Assembly: GCF_029664245.1 (NCBI RefSeq)
Contig: NZ_JANAIE010000002.1
Span: 62,001-126,000, forward strand
Direction of reading: 5' to 3'
Length of the DNA: 64,000 bases
From: Profundicola chukchiensis
Lineage (GTDB): Bacteria; Bacteroidota; Bacteroidia; Flavobacteriales; Weeksellaceae
The notes beneath the pieces were generated by a model. The model was not told the DNA's origin. It saw only the letters and a program-made list of their open reading frames with translations, and did not search any database. The position numbers and the translations under genes were made by a program. Positions 7,957 to 18,862 of the stretch are shown here, piece by piece. The stretch's first letter is position 1. Each line of letters begins with the position of its first letter.

Positions 7957-9045
7957 TTAAAAAACCTCATCACTACCTGCTTGTAACTTAGCTGTATTCT
8001 CAGCAAGTTTAAGCGCATCGATCATTTCTTGAATATCTCCATTCATGAAATTATCTAAATTAAAGATAGATTTATTGATTCTGTGATCCGTAACTCGACC
8101 TTGTGGATAGTTATAAGTTCTAATTTTAGCCGAACGGTCACCACTAGACACCAATGATTTTCTTTGTTCTGAACGTTCATTTTGAGCTTTTTCTAACTCA
8201 ATCTCATACAATTTAGCACGTAATAGTTGTAATGCTTTCTCTCTATTCTTGTGCTGCGAACGAGATTCTTGACATTGAATCGTAATTCCAGAAGGATGGT
8301 GAGTTAATTGAACTTTAGTTTCAACCTTGTTTACGTTCTGTCCTCCAGCACCACTCGAACGAGCCGTTTGGTATTCTAAATCAGCTGGATTAATTTCAAC
8401 ATCCACTTCTTCTGCCTCTGGCAAAACAGCCACGGTAATCGCCGAAGTATGAACCCGTCCTTGAGATTCAGTTTCTGGAATACGTTGAACACGGTGAACT
8501 CCAGATTCGAACTTCATGGTTCCATAAACACGATCCCCCGAAACTTCCATCACCAATTCCTTGTAACCTTTTACACTACCCTCGTTGGCATTTATAATTT
8601 CAAATTTCCAGTTCTTTTCTTTGAAGTACATGGTGTACATTCTGAAGACATCTTCCACAAAAATTGCAGCTTCGTCTCCTCCAGTTCCTGCACGTAATTC
8701 TACAATCACGTTCTTATCATCTGCAGGGTCTTTAGGAATCAACATAAACTTGATTTCCTCTTCAAAATCAGACAAATTAGAAAGAACCTCATCCTTTTCC
8801 ATTTTCGCTAATTCAATCATACCTGGATCTCCTGAGTTTTCTATAATCTCATTCGCCTCCTTAAGTAGATTCAAGCGAGCTTCATAGTCTTTTTTGACTT
8901 CCATATATTCCTTTAAATCGGAATATTCTTTATTTAATTTGGCATAACGTTCATGATCTTGAATAATATCCGGCTGGATGATTAAATCCTGAATTTCATC
9001 AAAACGTTGTTGTATACCTTGTAATTTTTCTAATAAATCTGACAT
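7957..9045 (-). CDS. prfA: Peptide chain release factor 1
   Basis: Reads UAA and UAG stop codons and triggers peptide release. The 362 residues carry the GGQ motif ([15 protein letters not shown]) that enters the peptidyl transferase centre, and the tripeptide region as PET in [18 protein letters not shown], the PxT form that separates RF1 from RF2 (SPF). Length is normal. It stands alone between DUF2851 and glutamine synthetase, with a TATATTTG box at 9081-9088. Confidence 0.97.
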   Translation of the reverse strand: MSDLLEKLQGIQQRFDEIQDLIIQPDIIQDHERYAKLNKEYSDLKEYMEVKKDYEARLNLLKEANEIIENSGDPGMIELAKMEKDEVLSNLSDFEEEIKFMLIPKDPADDKNVIVELRAGTGGDEAAIFVEDVFRMYTMYFKEKNWKFEIINANEGSVKGYKELVMEVSGDRVYGTMKFESGVHRVQRIPETESQGRVHTSAITVAVLPEAEEVDVEINPADLEYQTARSSGAGGQNVNKVETKVQLTHHPSGITIQCQESRSQHKNREKALQLLRAKLYEIELEKAQNERSEQRKSLVSSGDRSAKIRTYNYPQGRVTDHRINKSIFNLDNFMNGDIQEMIDALKLAENTAKLQAGSDEVF

Positions 9046-9080
9046 ATGATTGCTGGAATTTTCTTCTTATAAAAGAGATG

Positions 9081-9088
9081 CAAATATA
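9081..9088 (-). promoter_or_regulatory. prfA: Putative prfA -7 box
   Basis: Minus strand TATATTTG, 35 nt upstream of the ATG. No clear -33 element. Confidence 0.4.
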
Positions 9089-9177
9089 TATAAATTTGAT
9101 TTAGAGTTAATACTTATAAATAGATAGTGTTTGGGTTTTAAGATAGATTTATAAGTTCCAAAGCATATTTTTAAGCA

Positions 9178-9208
9178 TAAAAAAATCCGCTCAACAAGAA
9201 CGGATTTA
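9178..9208 (-). terminator. glnN: Terminator of the glutamine synthetase gene
   Basis: Minus strand AAATCCG, an 11-base loop, CGGATTT and a T-run, starting 22 nt after the stop codon. Confidence 0.75.
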
Positions 9209-9229
9209 TAAAATTGAAGTAAGTGTCTT

Positions 9230-11416
9230 TTATCTCAAGAACATCATCTCTCGATATTTTGGTAATGGCCACATTTCATCGTCAACCATCATTTCTAATT
9301 CATCTACATGAAAACGAATTTCTTCCATTCTTGGTTTCACATTCTTACAGAAGTACTCTGCTTTTTCTTGAGCATCTTCCATTTGAATCGCCATATCTTT
9401 ATCTTCTAATAAAGCCTCCGTTAATCTCTTTAATTCAGAGTTGTGAGAAGAAATCTTCTGAATAAATTCAAATTCTTCTTTTCCGTATTCCATAAAGTCT
9501 GGACCGAAAATATCTTTTAAACCTTTAACGTTTTCAATCAATTCGTTTTGATATCTTATAGCTGTTGGCACAATGTGATTTCTCGCTAAGTCAGCCAAAA
9601 CTTGTGATTCAATAGCAAGTAAATTACTATATTTTTCAAGTTTAATTTCATTTCTCGCTCTTACCTCTCTTTCTGTTAGAATTCCAGTTTCAACATAAAC
9701 ATCGATATTCTTTTTCTCTAACTCAATTGCCAAAGCTTCTGGCGTAGATACAAGATTTTTTAAACCACGTTTTTCTGCCTCTTCAACCCAAGCTTGAGAA
9801 TAACCATCACCTTCAAAACGAATCTTTTTACTTGTTTTAATATATTCTCTTAAAACATTAAAAATAGCTTCATCTTTTTTCAAGCCTTTTTTGATTAAGG
9901 TATCTACTTCTTTTTTGAAGTCACGTAATTGTTTTGCCATAATGGTATTCATTACGGTCATGATTTCAGCACAGTTCGCAGTTGAGCCTACAGCACGAAT
10001 CTCGAATTTGTTACCTGTAAAAGCAAAAGGTGAAGTTCTGTTTCTATCGGTATTATCCAACAAAATCTCAGGGATTTTACCTACTAAATTTAATTTTAGG
10101 TTGGTTTTCTCATCCGGACTTAATTTCCCTTTCTTCACTTTTTCTAACTCATCTAATACGCTAGACAAAGCAGAACCTATAAATACAGAAATAATAGCCG
10201 GTGGCGCTTCTCCTGCTCCAAGTCTATAATCGTTGGTAGCAGTTGCAATTGCCGAACGAATTAAATCTCCATATTCAGCAACAGCTTTAATGGTATTCAC
10301 AAAAAATGTAAGGAACTGAAGGTTTTGTTTTGGATTTTTTCCTGGACTCAATAAGTTATCTCCAGAATCTGTAGCTAATGACCAGTTGTTATGCTTACCA
10401 GATCCATTCACTCCTTTGAATGGTTTTTCATGTAAAAGAACTTTAAAATGGTGCTTTCTAGCAATACGCGCCATAATATCCATTAACAATGAATTATGGT
10501 CAACTGCCAAATTCGCTTCCTCAAACATAGGAGCAAGCTCAAACTGATTCGGTGCCACCTCATTATGTCTAGTTGTAACAGGAATTCCCAGTTTTAAACT
10601 CTCTCTTTCTAATTCCTTCATGAAGTTCATTGTCCTTGCGGGAATCGAACCAAAGTAGTGATCATCTAATTGCTGACCTTTTGCCGGTGCGTGACCTAAC
10701 AAAGTTCTTCCTGTTAGTTGTAAATCTGGTCTTGCATTTACAAAACCTAAGTCAATCAAGAAATACTCTTGCTCCCAACCCAAGGTTGCCTGAACTTTTT
10801 TAGTATTACGATCAAAGTAAGACTTCATAACATCCGTTGCAGCAACATCGATTTCATATAAGGCCTTTAATAAAGGTGTCTTATAATCTAATGTCTCTCC
10901 AGTGTAAGAAATAAACACCGACGGAATACATAAAGTTGTTCCGATGATAAAAGCCGGAGAAGTTGGATCCCATGCTGTATAACCACGCGCCTCAAAAGTA
11001 TTTCTAATTCCACCACTTGGAAAAGATGAAGCATCTGGCTCTTGCTGAATCAACATACTACCATTAAAACGTTCAATAGCCTTTCCTGGTTCGATAGGTG
11101 TAAAGAATGAATCATGCTTTTCGGCTGTTGCTCCATTCAGTGGCTGGAACCAGTGTGTATAGTGCGTAACACCTTTTGCTAATGACCAATCTTTTAATGC
11201 AACTGCAATTTGATCAGCAATATCGCGAGAGATTTTATCACCGCTTTCAACGGCTCCGCTTATACTTTTATAAGCTTCTTTGGTAAGATATTCTCTCATG
11301 GTGTCCATGGAAAACACATTGTCGCAGAAGTACTCTGATAATTTCTTTTCTAATAGGACTTCGCGGTCAGGCAAAGTGCTTAATTTTTCAATGGCTTTGA
11401 ATCGTAAAATAGACAT
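9230..11416 (-). CDS. glnN: Glutamine synthetase, type III
   Basis: Makes glutamine from glutamate, ammonia and ATP. At 728 residues it is the long type III form (GlnN) found in Bacteroidota and some cyanobacteria, not the 450-470-residue type I. Recognisable parts are RHNEVAPNQFELAPMFEEAN, HEKPFKGVNGSGKHNNWS (catalytic core) and NRTSPFAFTGNKFEIRAVGS. It is monocistronic with its own terminator and a -7-like box 22 nt before the ATG. No PII or amt gene is adjacent, so nitrogen regulation is not visible here. Confidence 0.97.
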   Translation of the reverse strand: MSILRFKAIEKLSTLPDREVLLEKKLSEYFCDNVFSMDTMREYLTKEAYKSISGAVESGDKISRDIADQIAVALKDWSLAKGVTHYTHWFQPLNGATAEKHDSFFTPIEPGKAIERFNGSMLIQQEPDASSFPSGGIRNTFEARGYTAWDPTSPAFIIGTTLCIPSVFISYTGETLDYKTPLLKALYEIDVAATDVMKSYFDRNTKKVQATLGWEQEYFLIDLGFVNARPDLQLTGRTLLGHAPAKGQQLDDHYFGSIPARTMNFMKELERESLKLGIPVTTRHNEVAPNQFELAPMFEEANLAVDHNSLLMDIMARIARKHHFKVLLHEKPFKGVNGSGKHNNWSLATDSGDNLLSPGKNPKQNLQFLTFFVNTIKAVAEYGDLIRSAIATATNDYRLGAGEAPPAIISVFIGSALSSVLDELEKVKKGKLSPDEKTNLKLNLVGKIPEILLDNTDRNRTSPFAFTGNKFEIRAVGSTANCAEIMTVMNTIMAKQLRDFKKEVDTLIKKGLKKDEAIFNVLREYIKTSKKIRFEGDGYSQAWVEEAEKRGLKNLVSTPEALAIELEKKNIDVYVETGILTEREVRARNEIKLEKYSNLLAIESQVLADLARNHIVPTAIRYQNELIENVKGLKDIFGPDFMEYGKEEFEFIQKISSHNSELKRLTEALLEDKDMAIQMEDAQEKAEYFCKNVKPRMEEIRFHVDELEMMVDDEMWPLPKYREMMFLR

Positions 11417-11437
11417 AAAGTTTTATAATTATAGAAG

Positions 11438-11445
11438 CAAAAGTA
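11438..11445 (-). promoter_or_regulatory. glnN: Putative glnN -7 box
   Basis: Minus strand TACTTTTG, fitting TAnnTTTG, 22 nt before the start codon. No convincing -33 box. Confidence 0.4.
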
Positions 11446-11532
11446 AAGTAAAAATATTTTACCCCCTATAAAACTCATGTAAAATTTACATAAAATTGCT
11501 TTTACCAAGCTTCAACCCTATTAAATTATAGG

Positions 11533-12474
11533 TTAAAAAGCTAAATACACAAAAGCAAGGTATGCGAGCACCAAAATTAGACCATGTGGTCGGCTTAATC
11601 TGTATTTCTTTCCAATAAGAGCCATTGGTAATAAGATTAAAGAAAACCCTAGCATCCACCATATATCATTATTAATAAAACGAACATCCTCTACTATAAT
11701 AGGTTGGATTATGGCTGTAATCCCTAAAACAGAAAGTATATTAAAAATATTGGAGCCAATTAGATTACCGAAAGAAATCGATCGCTCACCTTTTATAGCT
11801 GCAATGACAGAAGCCGCCAACTCTGGAACGCTCGTCCCAACGGCTACTACAGTTAATCCAATCACACTTTCTGGAACATTAAAACTAAGTGCAATACTCT
11901 TGGCACTGTCAACCAACAACTCTGAACCTAACCACAAACCTCCTGCACCCAGAACAAGGTAGAAAAATATAATGGTCCATTTTTCATAAACTTTGGTTCG
12001 CTTTTGATTACTCTTAGAATAAGAAGGTTTTTGAGTTTTAATTAAAAAGTAAATAAAGAAGCTTAAATATAAAATAAAAATTATCCCATGCCACCTCATT
12101 ATACCGTCATAGTATATCATAAAAAGCATTGCCATGGCAGTGGAAACAATCAAGAATATCCAGTCGGTCTTGAAGAACTTGCGTGGAATATTCATAGGGG
12201 TAATAAGAAGCGTTACGCCCAATACCAGACCGATATTAGCGACATTAGATCCAATAACATTTCCCAAAGCAATCCCCGAGGAACCCACCAAAGCAGCTTT
12301 TAAACTAACAATTAATTCAGGCATTGAAGTCGCAAATGACACCACAGTAAGCCCAATCATCATAGAAGACATTCCCAATCTAGACGCCAATGCAACAGAA
12401 GACCGGAGAAGCCAATTACCGCCTAACACAAGTAGTCCGAAGCCAGCAAGTAAGAATAGAATGTCTAAAATCAT
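11533..12474 (-). CDS. Calcium/sodium antiporter, CaCA family
   Basis: A 313-residue inner-membrane exchanger of the YrbG/K+-dependent exchanger type with about ten helices. The two inverted alpha-repeats are plain: ATSMPELIVSLKAAL with LGNVIGSNVANI in the first half and GTSVPELAASVIAA with FGNLIGSNIFNI in the second; Glu and Asn in these motifs bind the cations. A hydrophilic loop (KTQKPSYSKSNQKRT) separates the halves. It is transcribed away from icmF and has a TATATTTG box at 12500-12507. The true ion pair (Ca2+/Na+ or H+) cannot be settled from sequence. Confidence 0.93.
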   Translation of the reverse strand: MILDILFLLAGFGLLVLGGNWLLRSSVALASRLGMSSMMIGLTVVSFATSMPELIVSLKAALVGSSGIALGNVIGSNVANIGLVLGVTLLITPMNIPRKFFKTDWIFLIVSTAMAMLFMIYYDGIMRWHGIIFILYLSFFIYFLIKTQKPSYSKSNQKRTKVYEKWTIIFFYLVLGAGGLWLGSELLVDSAKSIALSFNVPESVIGLTVVAVGTSVPELAASVIAAIKGERSISFGNLIGSNIFNILSVLGITAIIQPIIVEDVRFINNDIWWMLGFSLILLPMALIGKKYRLSRPHGLILVLAYLAFVYLAF

Positions 12475-12499
12475 AAAGAATTTCTTTTAATATATCCTG

Positions 12500-12507
12500 C
12501 AAATATA
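12500..12507 (-). promoter_or_regulatory. Putative -7 box of the Na/Ca antiporter gene
   Basis: Minus strand TATATTTG, 26 nt upstream of the ATG. Confidence 0.4.
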
Positions 12508-12680
12508 GGGCGTTTATAAGGCTTTTCTTTAAAAGCGACCCAATAGAATACGATGCTAGGATTAAATTTCTATTAAATCTTCGAATTTTAGTCTGTTCTC
12601 CTTGTTTCCTAAGCTTCTAGCCTTATAAGCTTTTAAAACCCAAAAAAATCCTTAATTTTACCTACTTCAAAGTAAAGTTT

Positions 12681-15600
12681 ATGAGTACAGCAACAGATAC
12701 TAAGAAATCTAAAGATTCTAATCATGTCTATTCGCCTAAGAACCATATTCGTATGGTTACTGCAGCTTCCCTATTCGATGGGCACGATGCAGCCATTAAT
12801 ATTATGCGACGCATCATTCAGCGCACAGGTGTTGAGGTAATTCATTTGGGCCACGATCGCTCGGTAGACGAAGTAGTGAATTGTGCTATTCAAGAGGATG
12901 CACAAGCCATTGCAATGACTTCTTACCAAGGAGGACACAATGAGTACTTCAAATACATGTATGATTTGCTAAATGAAAAAGGTGCTGGACACATCAAGAT
13001 TTTTGGTGGCGGTGGTGGTGTAATTCTACCTGAGGAAATCAAAGATTTGATGGACTATGGTATTGGTAGAATTTATTCTCCAGATGATGGTCGTGAATTA
13101 GGTCTACAAGGTATGATCAACGACATGGTAGAGAAATCAGATTTCGCTACAGGAGAAGAGTTATCTTCAGAAATGATTTCTAGACTATCTACAGATAATT
13201 TGGTAGACGTTGCACATAGTATTTCTGCTATTGAAAACAATCCAGAAAAATTTGAGGATTTAATCAAAGAAATCGAAAACAAAGCCAATAGCGATGAAGC
13301 CAAGGATATTCCAGTAATTGGTATAACAGGTACAGGTGGAGCTGGTAAGTCATCTTTAGTAGATGAATTAGTTCGTAGATTCTTAATGAACTTCCCTGAT
13401 AAGAAAATCGGAATTATTTCTGTTGACCCTACCAAACGTAAAACTGGTGGAGCTTTATTAGGAGATAGAATTAGAATGAATTCCATCAACCATCCGAACG
13501 TATATATGCGCTCGATGGCGACACGAACGGCTAACGCATCGATTTCTAAGCATGTGGCTCCTGCCTTAGATGTTTTAAAAGTTGCTGGATTTGATTTAAT
13601 TATTCTTGAAACCTCAGGAATTGGGCAAAGTGGTGCTGAAGTTTTAGAATATTCAGATTTACCAATCTATGTGATGACGCCAGAATATGGTGCAGCGACT
13701 CAATTAGAGAAAATTGACATGCTTGACTTTGCGGAGTTGGTTGTTGTAAATAAAACCGACAAAAAAGGTGCATTAGATGCCTTACGCGATGTTAAGAAAC
13801 AATACCAAAGAAACCACGAGTTATTTACACAGTCACCAGATGAAATGCCTGTTTATGCAACACGAGCTTCTCAGTTTAATGACCACGGAACAAACGAATT
13901 CTATGCAGCATTAATCGCAAAAGTAAATGAACTAACGAATGATAAGTTCAATGCTGAGTTATTCCATACAGCAGAAGCTGACGAGAACTTATTCATCATT
14001 CCTCCGAGAAGACAAAGATATTTATCTGAGATTGCTGAAGAATCTCAACGCTATGAAACATGGGTGAAAAACCAAACTGAATTAGCGGATAAACTTTATG
14101 CTATTAAAAAGACATTAGATTTAGTTGAAAACAAAGAATTAGAACTTGACAGCGAGTCTCTTTCAACTAAGTTTGAAGACTTAAAAGCAGATTTAGATAA
14201 GGACAACTGGAAAACTTTAGAAGGCTGGGAAGAGGAAAAAGATCGTTACAAAGCTGATGAGTACATCTTTAAAGTTCGTGACAAAGAAATTAGAATTAAA
14301 ACACATACAGTATCACTTTCTCATACGCAGCTACCAAAAGTTTGCTTACCTAAATATAAAGCTTGGGGAGATGTTCTAACTTGGGTTTTAAGAGAGAACG
14401 TTCCAGGGAAATTCCCTTACACCGCAGGTATTTATCCATTTAAACGTGAAGGTGAAGATCCAACAAGGATGTTTGCTGGAGAAGGTGGCCCAGAGCGTAC
14501 CAACAAGCGTTTCCATTATGTGAGTTTAGGCATGCCAGCTAAGAGATTATCTACGGCATTTGACTCGGTAACGCTATATGGACAAGATCCAGGTGTGCGT
14601 CCAGATATTTATGGTAAAATTGGTAACGCTGGGGTTTCGATTGCAACTTTAGACGACGCCAAAAAATTATATTCAGGATTTGATTTAAGTAATCCAATTA
14701 CTTCTGTTTCTATGACCATCAATGGTCCGGCAGCTATGTTGTTAGGGTTCTTTATGAACGCAGCCATTGACCAAAACTGTGAGAAATTCATTAAAGAAAA
14801 TGGATTAGAAGATAAAGTTGAGGCAAAACTTAAAGAGAAATTTGACGATAATGGTTTAGAAAGACCTACTTATCAAGGTGATTTACCAGAAGGAAACGAT
14901 GGTCTTGGGTTAATGTTATTAGGTTTAACCGGAGATGAGATTTTAGAGGCAGAAGACTACAACCGAATTAAAGAAGAAACTTTAAAACAAGTTCGTGGAA
15001 CGGTTCAAGCAGATATCTTAAAAGAAGATCAAGCTCAAAATACTTGTATTTTCTCAACAGAGTTCGCTTTAAAATTAATGGGAGATGTTCAGCAGTATTT
15101 CATTGATGAAGGTGTTAGAAACTTCTACTCTGTTTCAATTTCAGGTTACCATATTGCAGAAGCTGGAGCTAACCCAATCACACAATTGGCATTTACTTTA
15201 GCAAACGGATTTACCTATGTGGAATACTACTTAAGTAGAGGAATGGACATCAACAAGTTCGCTCCTAACTTATCGTTCTTCTTCTCAAACGGTATCGATC
15301 CAGAATATGCTGTGATTGGACGAGTTGCTAGACGTATTTGGGCGAAAGCAATGCGCAATAAATACGAAGCTAACGAGCGCTCACAAATGTTGAAATACCA
15401 CATTCAAACAAGTGGTAGATCACTACACGCACAAGAAATCGATTTCAACGATATTAGAACAACACTACAAGCATTGTACGCGATTTACGACAACTGTAAC
15501 TCATTACATACGAATGCATACGACGAAGCTATTACAACGCCTACAGAAGCAAGTGTGCGTCGTGCTATGGCAATTCAATTGATCATCAACAAAGAGTTAG

Positions 15601-16094
15601 GTTTAGCTAAAAACGAAAACCCGATTCAAGGTGCATTTATCATAGAAGAGCTTACAGATTTAGTAGAGGAAGCTGTTTATGCTGAGTTCGACAGAATCAC
15701 AGATCGTGGTGGAGTTTTAGGTGCTATGGAAACTATGTATCAACGTGGTAAGATTCAAGAAGAGAGTTTATACTACGAACACTTAAAACATACAGGTGAC
15801 TTCCCAATTATTGGGGTAAATACTTTCTTGAGTAAAGATGGTTCGCCAACAGTTACGCCAGGTGAAGTAATTCGTTCTACAGAGGAAGAAAAGCAATACC
15901 AGATTACGGCTTTAAATAATTATCATAAAGCAAACGAAGAAAAAGCAGCTAAAGCTATTGAAGATTTAAAATCAACGGCACTGCATAATGATAATATATT
16001 TGACGCTTTAATGGAGACAACCAAATATTGCTCATTAGGAGAAATCACACACTCTCTATATGAGATTGGGGGTAGATACAGAAGAAATATGTAA
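12681..16094 (+). CDS. icmF: Fused acyl-CoA mutase with G-protein chaperone (IcmF)
   Basis: A single 1137-residue chain in IcmF order: B12-binding domain (about 22-150, with [10 protein letters not shown] and HLGHDRS), MeaI-type GTPase (Walker [10 protein letters not shown] near 216-224), a linker, then the mutase barrel. IcmF uses coenzyme B12 to interconvert branched and linear acyl-CoAs, and its GTPase gates cofactor loading. Substrate-selecting positions read Phe587 ([14 protein letters not shown]) and Gln786 (AQNTCIF), where methylmalonyl-CoA mutase has Tyr and Arg, so methylmalonyl-CoA is unlikely; isobutyryl/n-butyryl or isovaleryl/pivalyl-CoA is expected. A terminator follows the gene. 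The nearby fused E1 (49698-52136) could supply branched acyl-CoAs. Confidence 0.95.
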   Translation: MSTATDTKKSKDSNHVYSPKNHIRMVTAASLFDGHDAAINIMRRIIQRTGVEVIHLGHDRSVDEVVNCAIQEDAQAIAMTSYQGGHNEYFKYMYDLLNEKGAGHIKIFGGGGGVILPEEIKDLMDYGIGRIYSPDDGRELGLQGMINDMVEKSDFATGEELSSEMISRLSTDNLVDVAHSISAIENNPEKFEDLIKEIENKANSDEAKDIPVIGITGTGGAGKSSLVDELVRRFLMNFPDKKIGIISVDPTKRKTGGALLGDRIRMNSINHPNVYMRSMATRTANASISKHVAPALDVLKVAGFDLIILETSGIGQSGAEVLEYSDLPIYVMTPEYGAATQLEKIDMLDFAELVVVNKTDKKGALDALRDVKKQYQRNHELFTQSPDEMPVYATRASQFNDHGTNEFYAALIAKVNELTNDKFNAELFHTAEADENLFIIPPRRQRYLSEIAEESQRYETWVKNQTELADKLYAIKKTLDLVENKELELDSESLSTKFEDLKADLDKDNWKTLEGWEEEKDRYKADEYIFKVRDKEIRIKTHTVSLSHTQLPKVCLPKYKAWGDVLTWVLRENVPGKFPYTAGIYPFKREGEDPTRMFAGEGGPERTNKRFHYVSLGMPAKRLSTAFDSVTLYGQDPGVRPDIYGKIGNAGVSIATLDDAKKLYSGFDLSNPITSVSMTINGPAAMLLGFFMNAAIDQNCEKFIKENGLEDKVEAKLKEKFDDNGLERPTYQGDLPEGNDGLGLMLLGLTGDEILEAEDYNRIKEETLKQVRGTVQADILKEDQAQNTCIFSTEFALKLMGDVQQYFIDEGVRNFYSVSISGYHIAEAGANPITQLAFTLANGFTYVEYYLSRGMDINKFAPNLSFFFSNGIDPEYAVIGRVARRIWAKAMRNKYEANERSQMLKYHIQTSGRSLHAQEIDFNDIRTTLQALYAIYDNCNSLHTNAYDEAITTPTEASVRRAMAIQLIINKELGLAKNENPIQGAFIIEELTDLVEEAVYAEFDRITDRGGVLGAMETMYQRGKIQEESLYYEHLKHTGDFPIIGVNTFLSKDGSPTVTPGEVIRSTEEEKQYQITALNNYHKANEEKAAKAIEDLKSTALHNDNIFDALMETTKYCSLGEITHSLYEIGGRYRRNM

Positions 16095-16121
16095 TACTCA
16101 CTTTATAATTAAACATCAAGT

Positions 16122-16157
16122 GGTCATAGATTTTCAGAAATTTATGGCCATTTTTTG
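16122..16157 (+). terminator. icmF: icmF terminator
   Basis: TGGTCATAGATTT pairs with AAATTTATGGCCA (two G-T wobbles) over a four-base loop, then a T-run. Confidence 0.7.
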
Positions 16158-16237
16158 ATTTTCAGGCTCATATTAACTTTGAACACTAAATCTCAATACA
16201 AAAAAATTTGTTATCTTTAAGAATTATATTTTAAAAA

Positions 16238-16510
16238 ATGACAATTAAAATTACGGTAAAGGGCAAAGTACAAGGTGTTTTTTTTAGGGACACGTCCAAA
16301 GAAGTTGCCGACAACATGAACATTAGAGGAACAGTTGAAAACCTAAAAAATGGAGATGTAGAGATTCTAGCTCAAGGAAAGAAAAAAGCCTTGAAGGAAT
16401 TTTTAAAATGGTGTGATGAAGGTCCAGAAGACGCTGAGGTTTCGGAAGTAACTTGGGAGGTAATTCCTAATTCGAACTTCTTGAAAAACTTTATTATCAA
16501 ACGTTGGTAG
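16238..16510 (+). CDS. acyP: Acylphosphatase
   Basis: A 90-residue enzyme that hydrolyses carboxyl-phosphate bonds such as acetyl phosphate or carbamoyl phosphate. The catalytic arginine (KGKVQGVFFRD) and asparagine (RGTVENLKNGDVEI) are in place, and the length is that of the family. It is monocistronic with its own terminator; no metabolic partner is adjacent. Confidence 0.93.
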   Translation: MTIKITVKGKVQGVFFRDTSKEVADNMNIRGTVENLKNGDVEILAQGKKKALKEFLKWCDEGPEDAEVSEVTWEVIPNSNFLKNFIIKRW

Positions 16511-16552
16511 ATAAGATTTTTCAAAGAGATTTAAAGTAATATTTATAAATAT

Positions 16553-16586
16553 AAAAGGTTCGGTTTTTTAAATCGAGCCTTTTTTC
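16553..16586 (+). terminator. acyP: acyP terminator
   Basis: AAAAGGTTCG and CGAGCCTTTT pair with one mismatch, closing an 11-base loop, followed by T's. Confidence 0.75.
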
Positions 16587-16692
16587 ATGCATTAAAAATC
16601 ATTAAACCCATTCATTCAACAACTTTAAAGGCTTTAAGCTTATAAATTTTTCATCACTAATATTTATATTAGCTATTATAAAACAAAACTCT

Positions 16693-17880
16693 ATGAAAAA
16701 TTTAATCTTCTCATTACTCATTTTCCATGTTACTTTCGTCTTTTCTCAAGAAAAAACATGGAAAGGAATCAACGAACAAGGACAAGAATTATTCGAAATT
16801 CAGGCGAAGCAAGTTTCTAGTTTTAAGGATGGAATGGCGCGAGTCGTAAAACTAGTTACGATGGGAAATAAAATTTATTCTCTCGAAGGCTTTATCGATA
16901 ATTCCGGAAGGCTGATTATTGAGCCACAATATGACAAAATCAAGGGAACAGGTTTTGTAAATGGCCGAGCTTGGGTTAAAAAGAAAGGCGATAAATATTG
17001 GACATTGATCGATAAACGTGGTAATATTATTCCCACTAAAAACTATGAAGATGTTGGCTATTTATTCCCGTTTAATAAATCTGTAACAGCTGTTTATGAA
17101 AATCGTAGGATGGGATTTATTGATTATAACGGTGTCGAAGTTATACCATGCAAATATGTTGGGGCAAGCGCATTTGAGGAAGGCTTGGCTAATGTAGCTG
17201 AATACGATAAACAAAATTATTTTGGTTTTATTAATGAACAAGGTGAAGTTGTAATTCCTTTTAAATATAAACAAACAGGAACTGCTAACTTTATGAAAAG
17301 TGGTTTTGCACGAGTTAAAATCGGAGGCCAAAGCGCACTTATTGACAAGGCAGGTAATGTTGTTATTAAAACCTCTAAAGGTAATATACAAGGCGTAAGT
17401 AATAATTGGATAAGATTATTTACTGGAAATATGCTCAATAATTGGGGATTCATGGATTTTAATGAAGAATTTAAAATTAAACCCATTTATGAAAGCTTAA
17501 GTGATTTTGATGAATATGGTCATGCAGTGGCTGAAAAAGGTGGGCTAAAAGGATTGATTGATACCCAAGGAAATACAGTTTTGGAATTTAAATATTCGGC
17601 TTTTTCTAGCAATCCACAAGAAAATGGATATTACAGAGCTGAGTATCCGAGCGATTATTCATCATCCAAAAGAAGAGTTGACTACTTCACTACAAGTTTA
17701 AAGAAAATGGAAAACAGTCAGGTCTTACATATTTATCCTGCCGAAGGAGGTCGATTGATTCCATTTAGTAATATAGACAAAAAGCATGGTTACTTAAACA
17801 GAAATTTCGAAATCGCAATTCCAGCTATTTATTCAGACTCTAAACCTTTTAATGATGGATTAGCTTTAGTTGCCGAATAA
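16693..17880 (+). CDS. Secreted WG-repeat protein
   Basis: A 395-residue exported protein. Residues 1-18 are a signal peptide ending VFSQ. The rest is built of WG-type repeats (pattern GFID..G..VI.P.Y....F..G.A.V): examples are EGFIDNSGRLIIEPQYD, MGFIDYNGVEVIPCKY, FGFINEQGEVVIPFKYK and GLIDTQGNTVLEFKYS. Such repeats form a beta-structure of unknown role, common in Bacteroidota. It has its own terminator and no linked partner. Function is not assigned. Confidence 0.88.
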   Translation: MKNLIFSLLIFHVTFVFSQEKTWKGINEQGQELFEIQAKQVSSFKDGMARVVKLVTMGNKIYSLEGFIDNSGRLIIEPQYDKIKGTGFVNGRAWVKKKGDKYWTLIDKRGNIIPTKNYEDVGYLFPFNKSVTAVYENRRMGFIDYNGVEVIPCKYVGASAFEEGLANVAEYDKQNYFGFINEQGEVVIPFKYKQTGTANFMKSGFARVKIGGQSALIDKAGNVVIKTSKGNIQGVSNNWIRLFTGNMLNNWGFMDFNEEFKIKPIYESLSDFDEYGHAVAEKGGLKGLIDTQGNTVLEFKYSAFSSNPQENGYYRAEYPSDYSSSKRRVDYFTTSLKKMENSQVLHIYPAEGGRLIPFSNIDKKHGYLNRNFEIAIPAIYSDSKPFNDGLALVAE

Positions 17881-17902
17881 TTAAAAGAATTTCTTAAAAT
17901 AA

Positions 17903-17940
17903 AGAAACCTGTAAAGACAATCTAGTCCTTACAGGTTTTT
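17903..17940 (+). terminator. Terminator of the WG-repeat gene
   Basis: AAACCTGTAAaGAC and GTCcTTACAGGTTT form a long stem followed by TTTTT. The reverse reading may also stop convergent SDR transcription. Confidence 0.85.
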
Positions 17941-17968
17941 GCTTTTTCTTGACTAAAGATTTATTGAT

Positions 17969-18685
17969 TTATTTCTTTAAATCTGGTCTTGTAGGCCTTA
18001 CCTCGATTTTACTTGGTAAGGTACGAGGATGCATTTGCAGTAAATCCCAAACTAACTTACCGATATCTTCTGGTTGAATTTTCCAAGCATCTTTATCTGA
18101 TGGCTCATGGTTGTTAAACTCTGATTTCACAGAACCTGGCATAATCGTAGACACCTTAATATTATGCTGTCTTAAGTCTAACATCGCAGCCTGCGTAAAT
18201 CCTACCACTCCAAATTTAGATGCATTATATCCTGCTCCGTTGGCAAAGAAATTCGTTCCCGCCAAACTCGCTAATGTCATATAATATCCTTCTGATTTCT
18301 TTAAGGCTTCGAAACTAGCCTTTAAAGTGTGGAAACACCCTGTTAGATTGGTTTCAATCATCTGTTTCCACTTATCGACTTCCATTTCATAAATGGGTGC
18401 AAAATGCCCAACACCTGCATTGGCTAATACGACATCTAACTGACCGAATTTCTCGATAATTTGCTCTACAGCTTTTTGTTCATCTTCAAAATTTGTCACA
18501 TCCGATGAAATTCCTAAAACTTTAGAATCATCTGAGCTCAACTTTTTAGCCGCCTCTTGAGCCGTTTCTAACTTTCTACCCGAAATCGCAACACGCATTC
18601 CGTGTGATAATAAAACTTGGGCAACGCCAAATCCAATTCCGTGAGTTCCACCTGTAATGTAAGCTACTTTATTTTTGTAATCCAT
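17969..18685 (-). CDS. Short-chain dehydrogenase/reductase
   Basis: A 238-residue classical SDR. The Rossmann motif TGGTHGIG (about residues 11-18), NAGVG and the active-site pair Ser plus YxxxK (GYNASKFGVVGF) are present. The residue after the second strand is SGRK, which favours NADPH. The substrate is unknown; close relatives in Bacteroidota are usually labelled 3-ketoacyl-ACP reductase-like. It is probably a separate unit from the anti-sigma gene upstream, since a terminator hairpin lies between them. Confidence 0.92.
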   Translation of the reverse strand: MDYKNKVAYITGGTHGIGFGVAQVLLSHGMRVAISGRKLETAQEAAKKLSSDDSKVLGISSDVTNFEDEQKAVEQIIEKFGQLDVVLANAGVGHFAPIYEMEVDKWKQMIETNLTGCFHTLKASFEALKKSEGYYMTLASLAGTNFFANGAGYNASKFGVVGFTQAAMLDLRQHNIKVSTIMPGSVKSEFNNHEPSDKDAWKIQPEDIGKLVWDLLQMHPRTLPSKIEVRPTRPDLKK

Positions 18686-18782
18686 AAGATTGTTTGTTTT
18701 AAAATCCTAGTGTGCATAGCTTCAAAAACCAATCCAATGCAGTTCAACTGACGTAAAGTCAACTTTATGATTAAATAAAAAT

Positions 18783-18820
18783 GACGCCACAGATTTGAAT
18801 AAATCAAACTCTGTGGCGCC
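18783..18820 (-). terminator. Terminator of the sigma/anti-sigma operon
   Basis: Minus strand CGCCACAGA..TTTGA and TCAAA..TCTGTGGCG form a long GC-rich stem, then TCATTTTTATTT. Confidence 0.75.
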
Positions 18821-18862
18821 ACTATTAAAACAAAAAATATATAAAAGTGTCTTTTTAAATAT

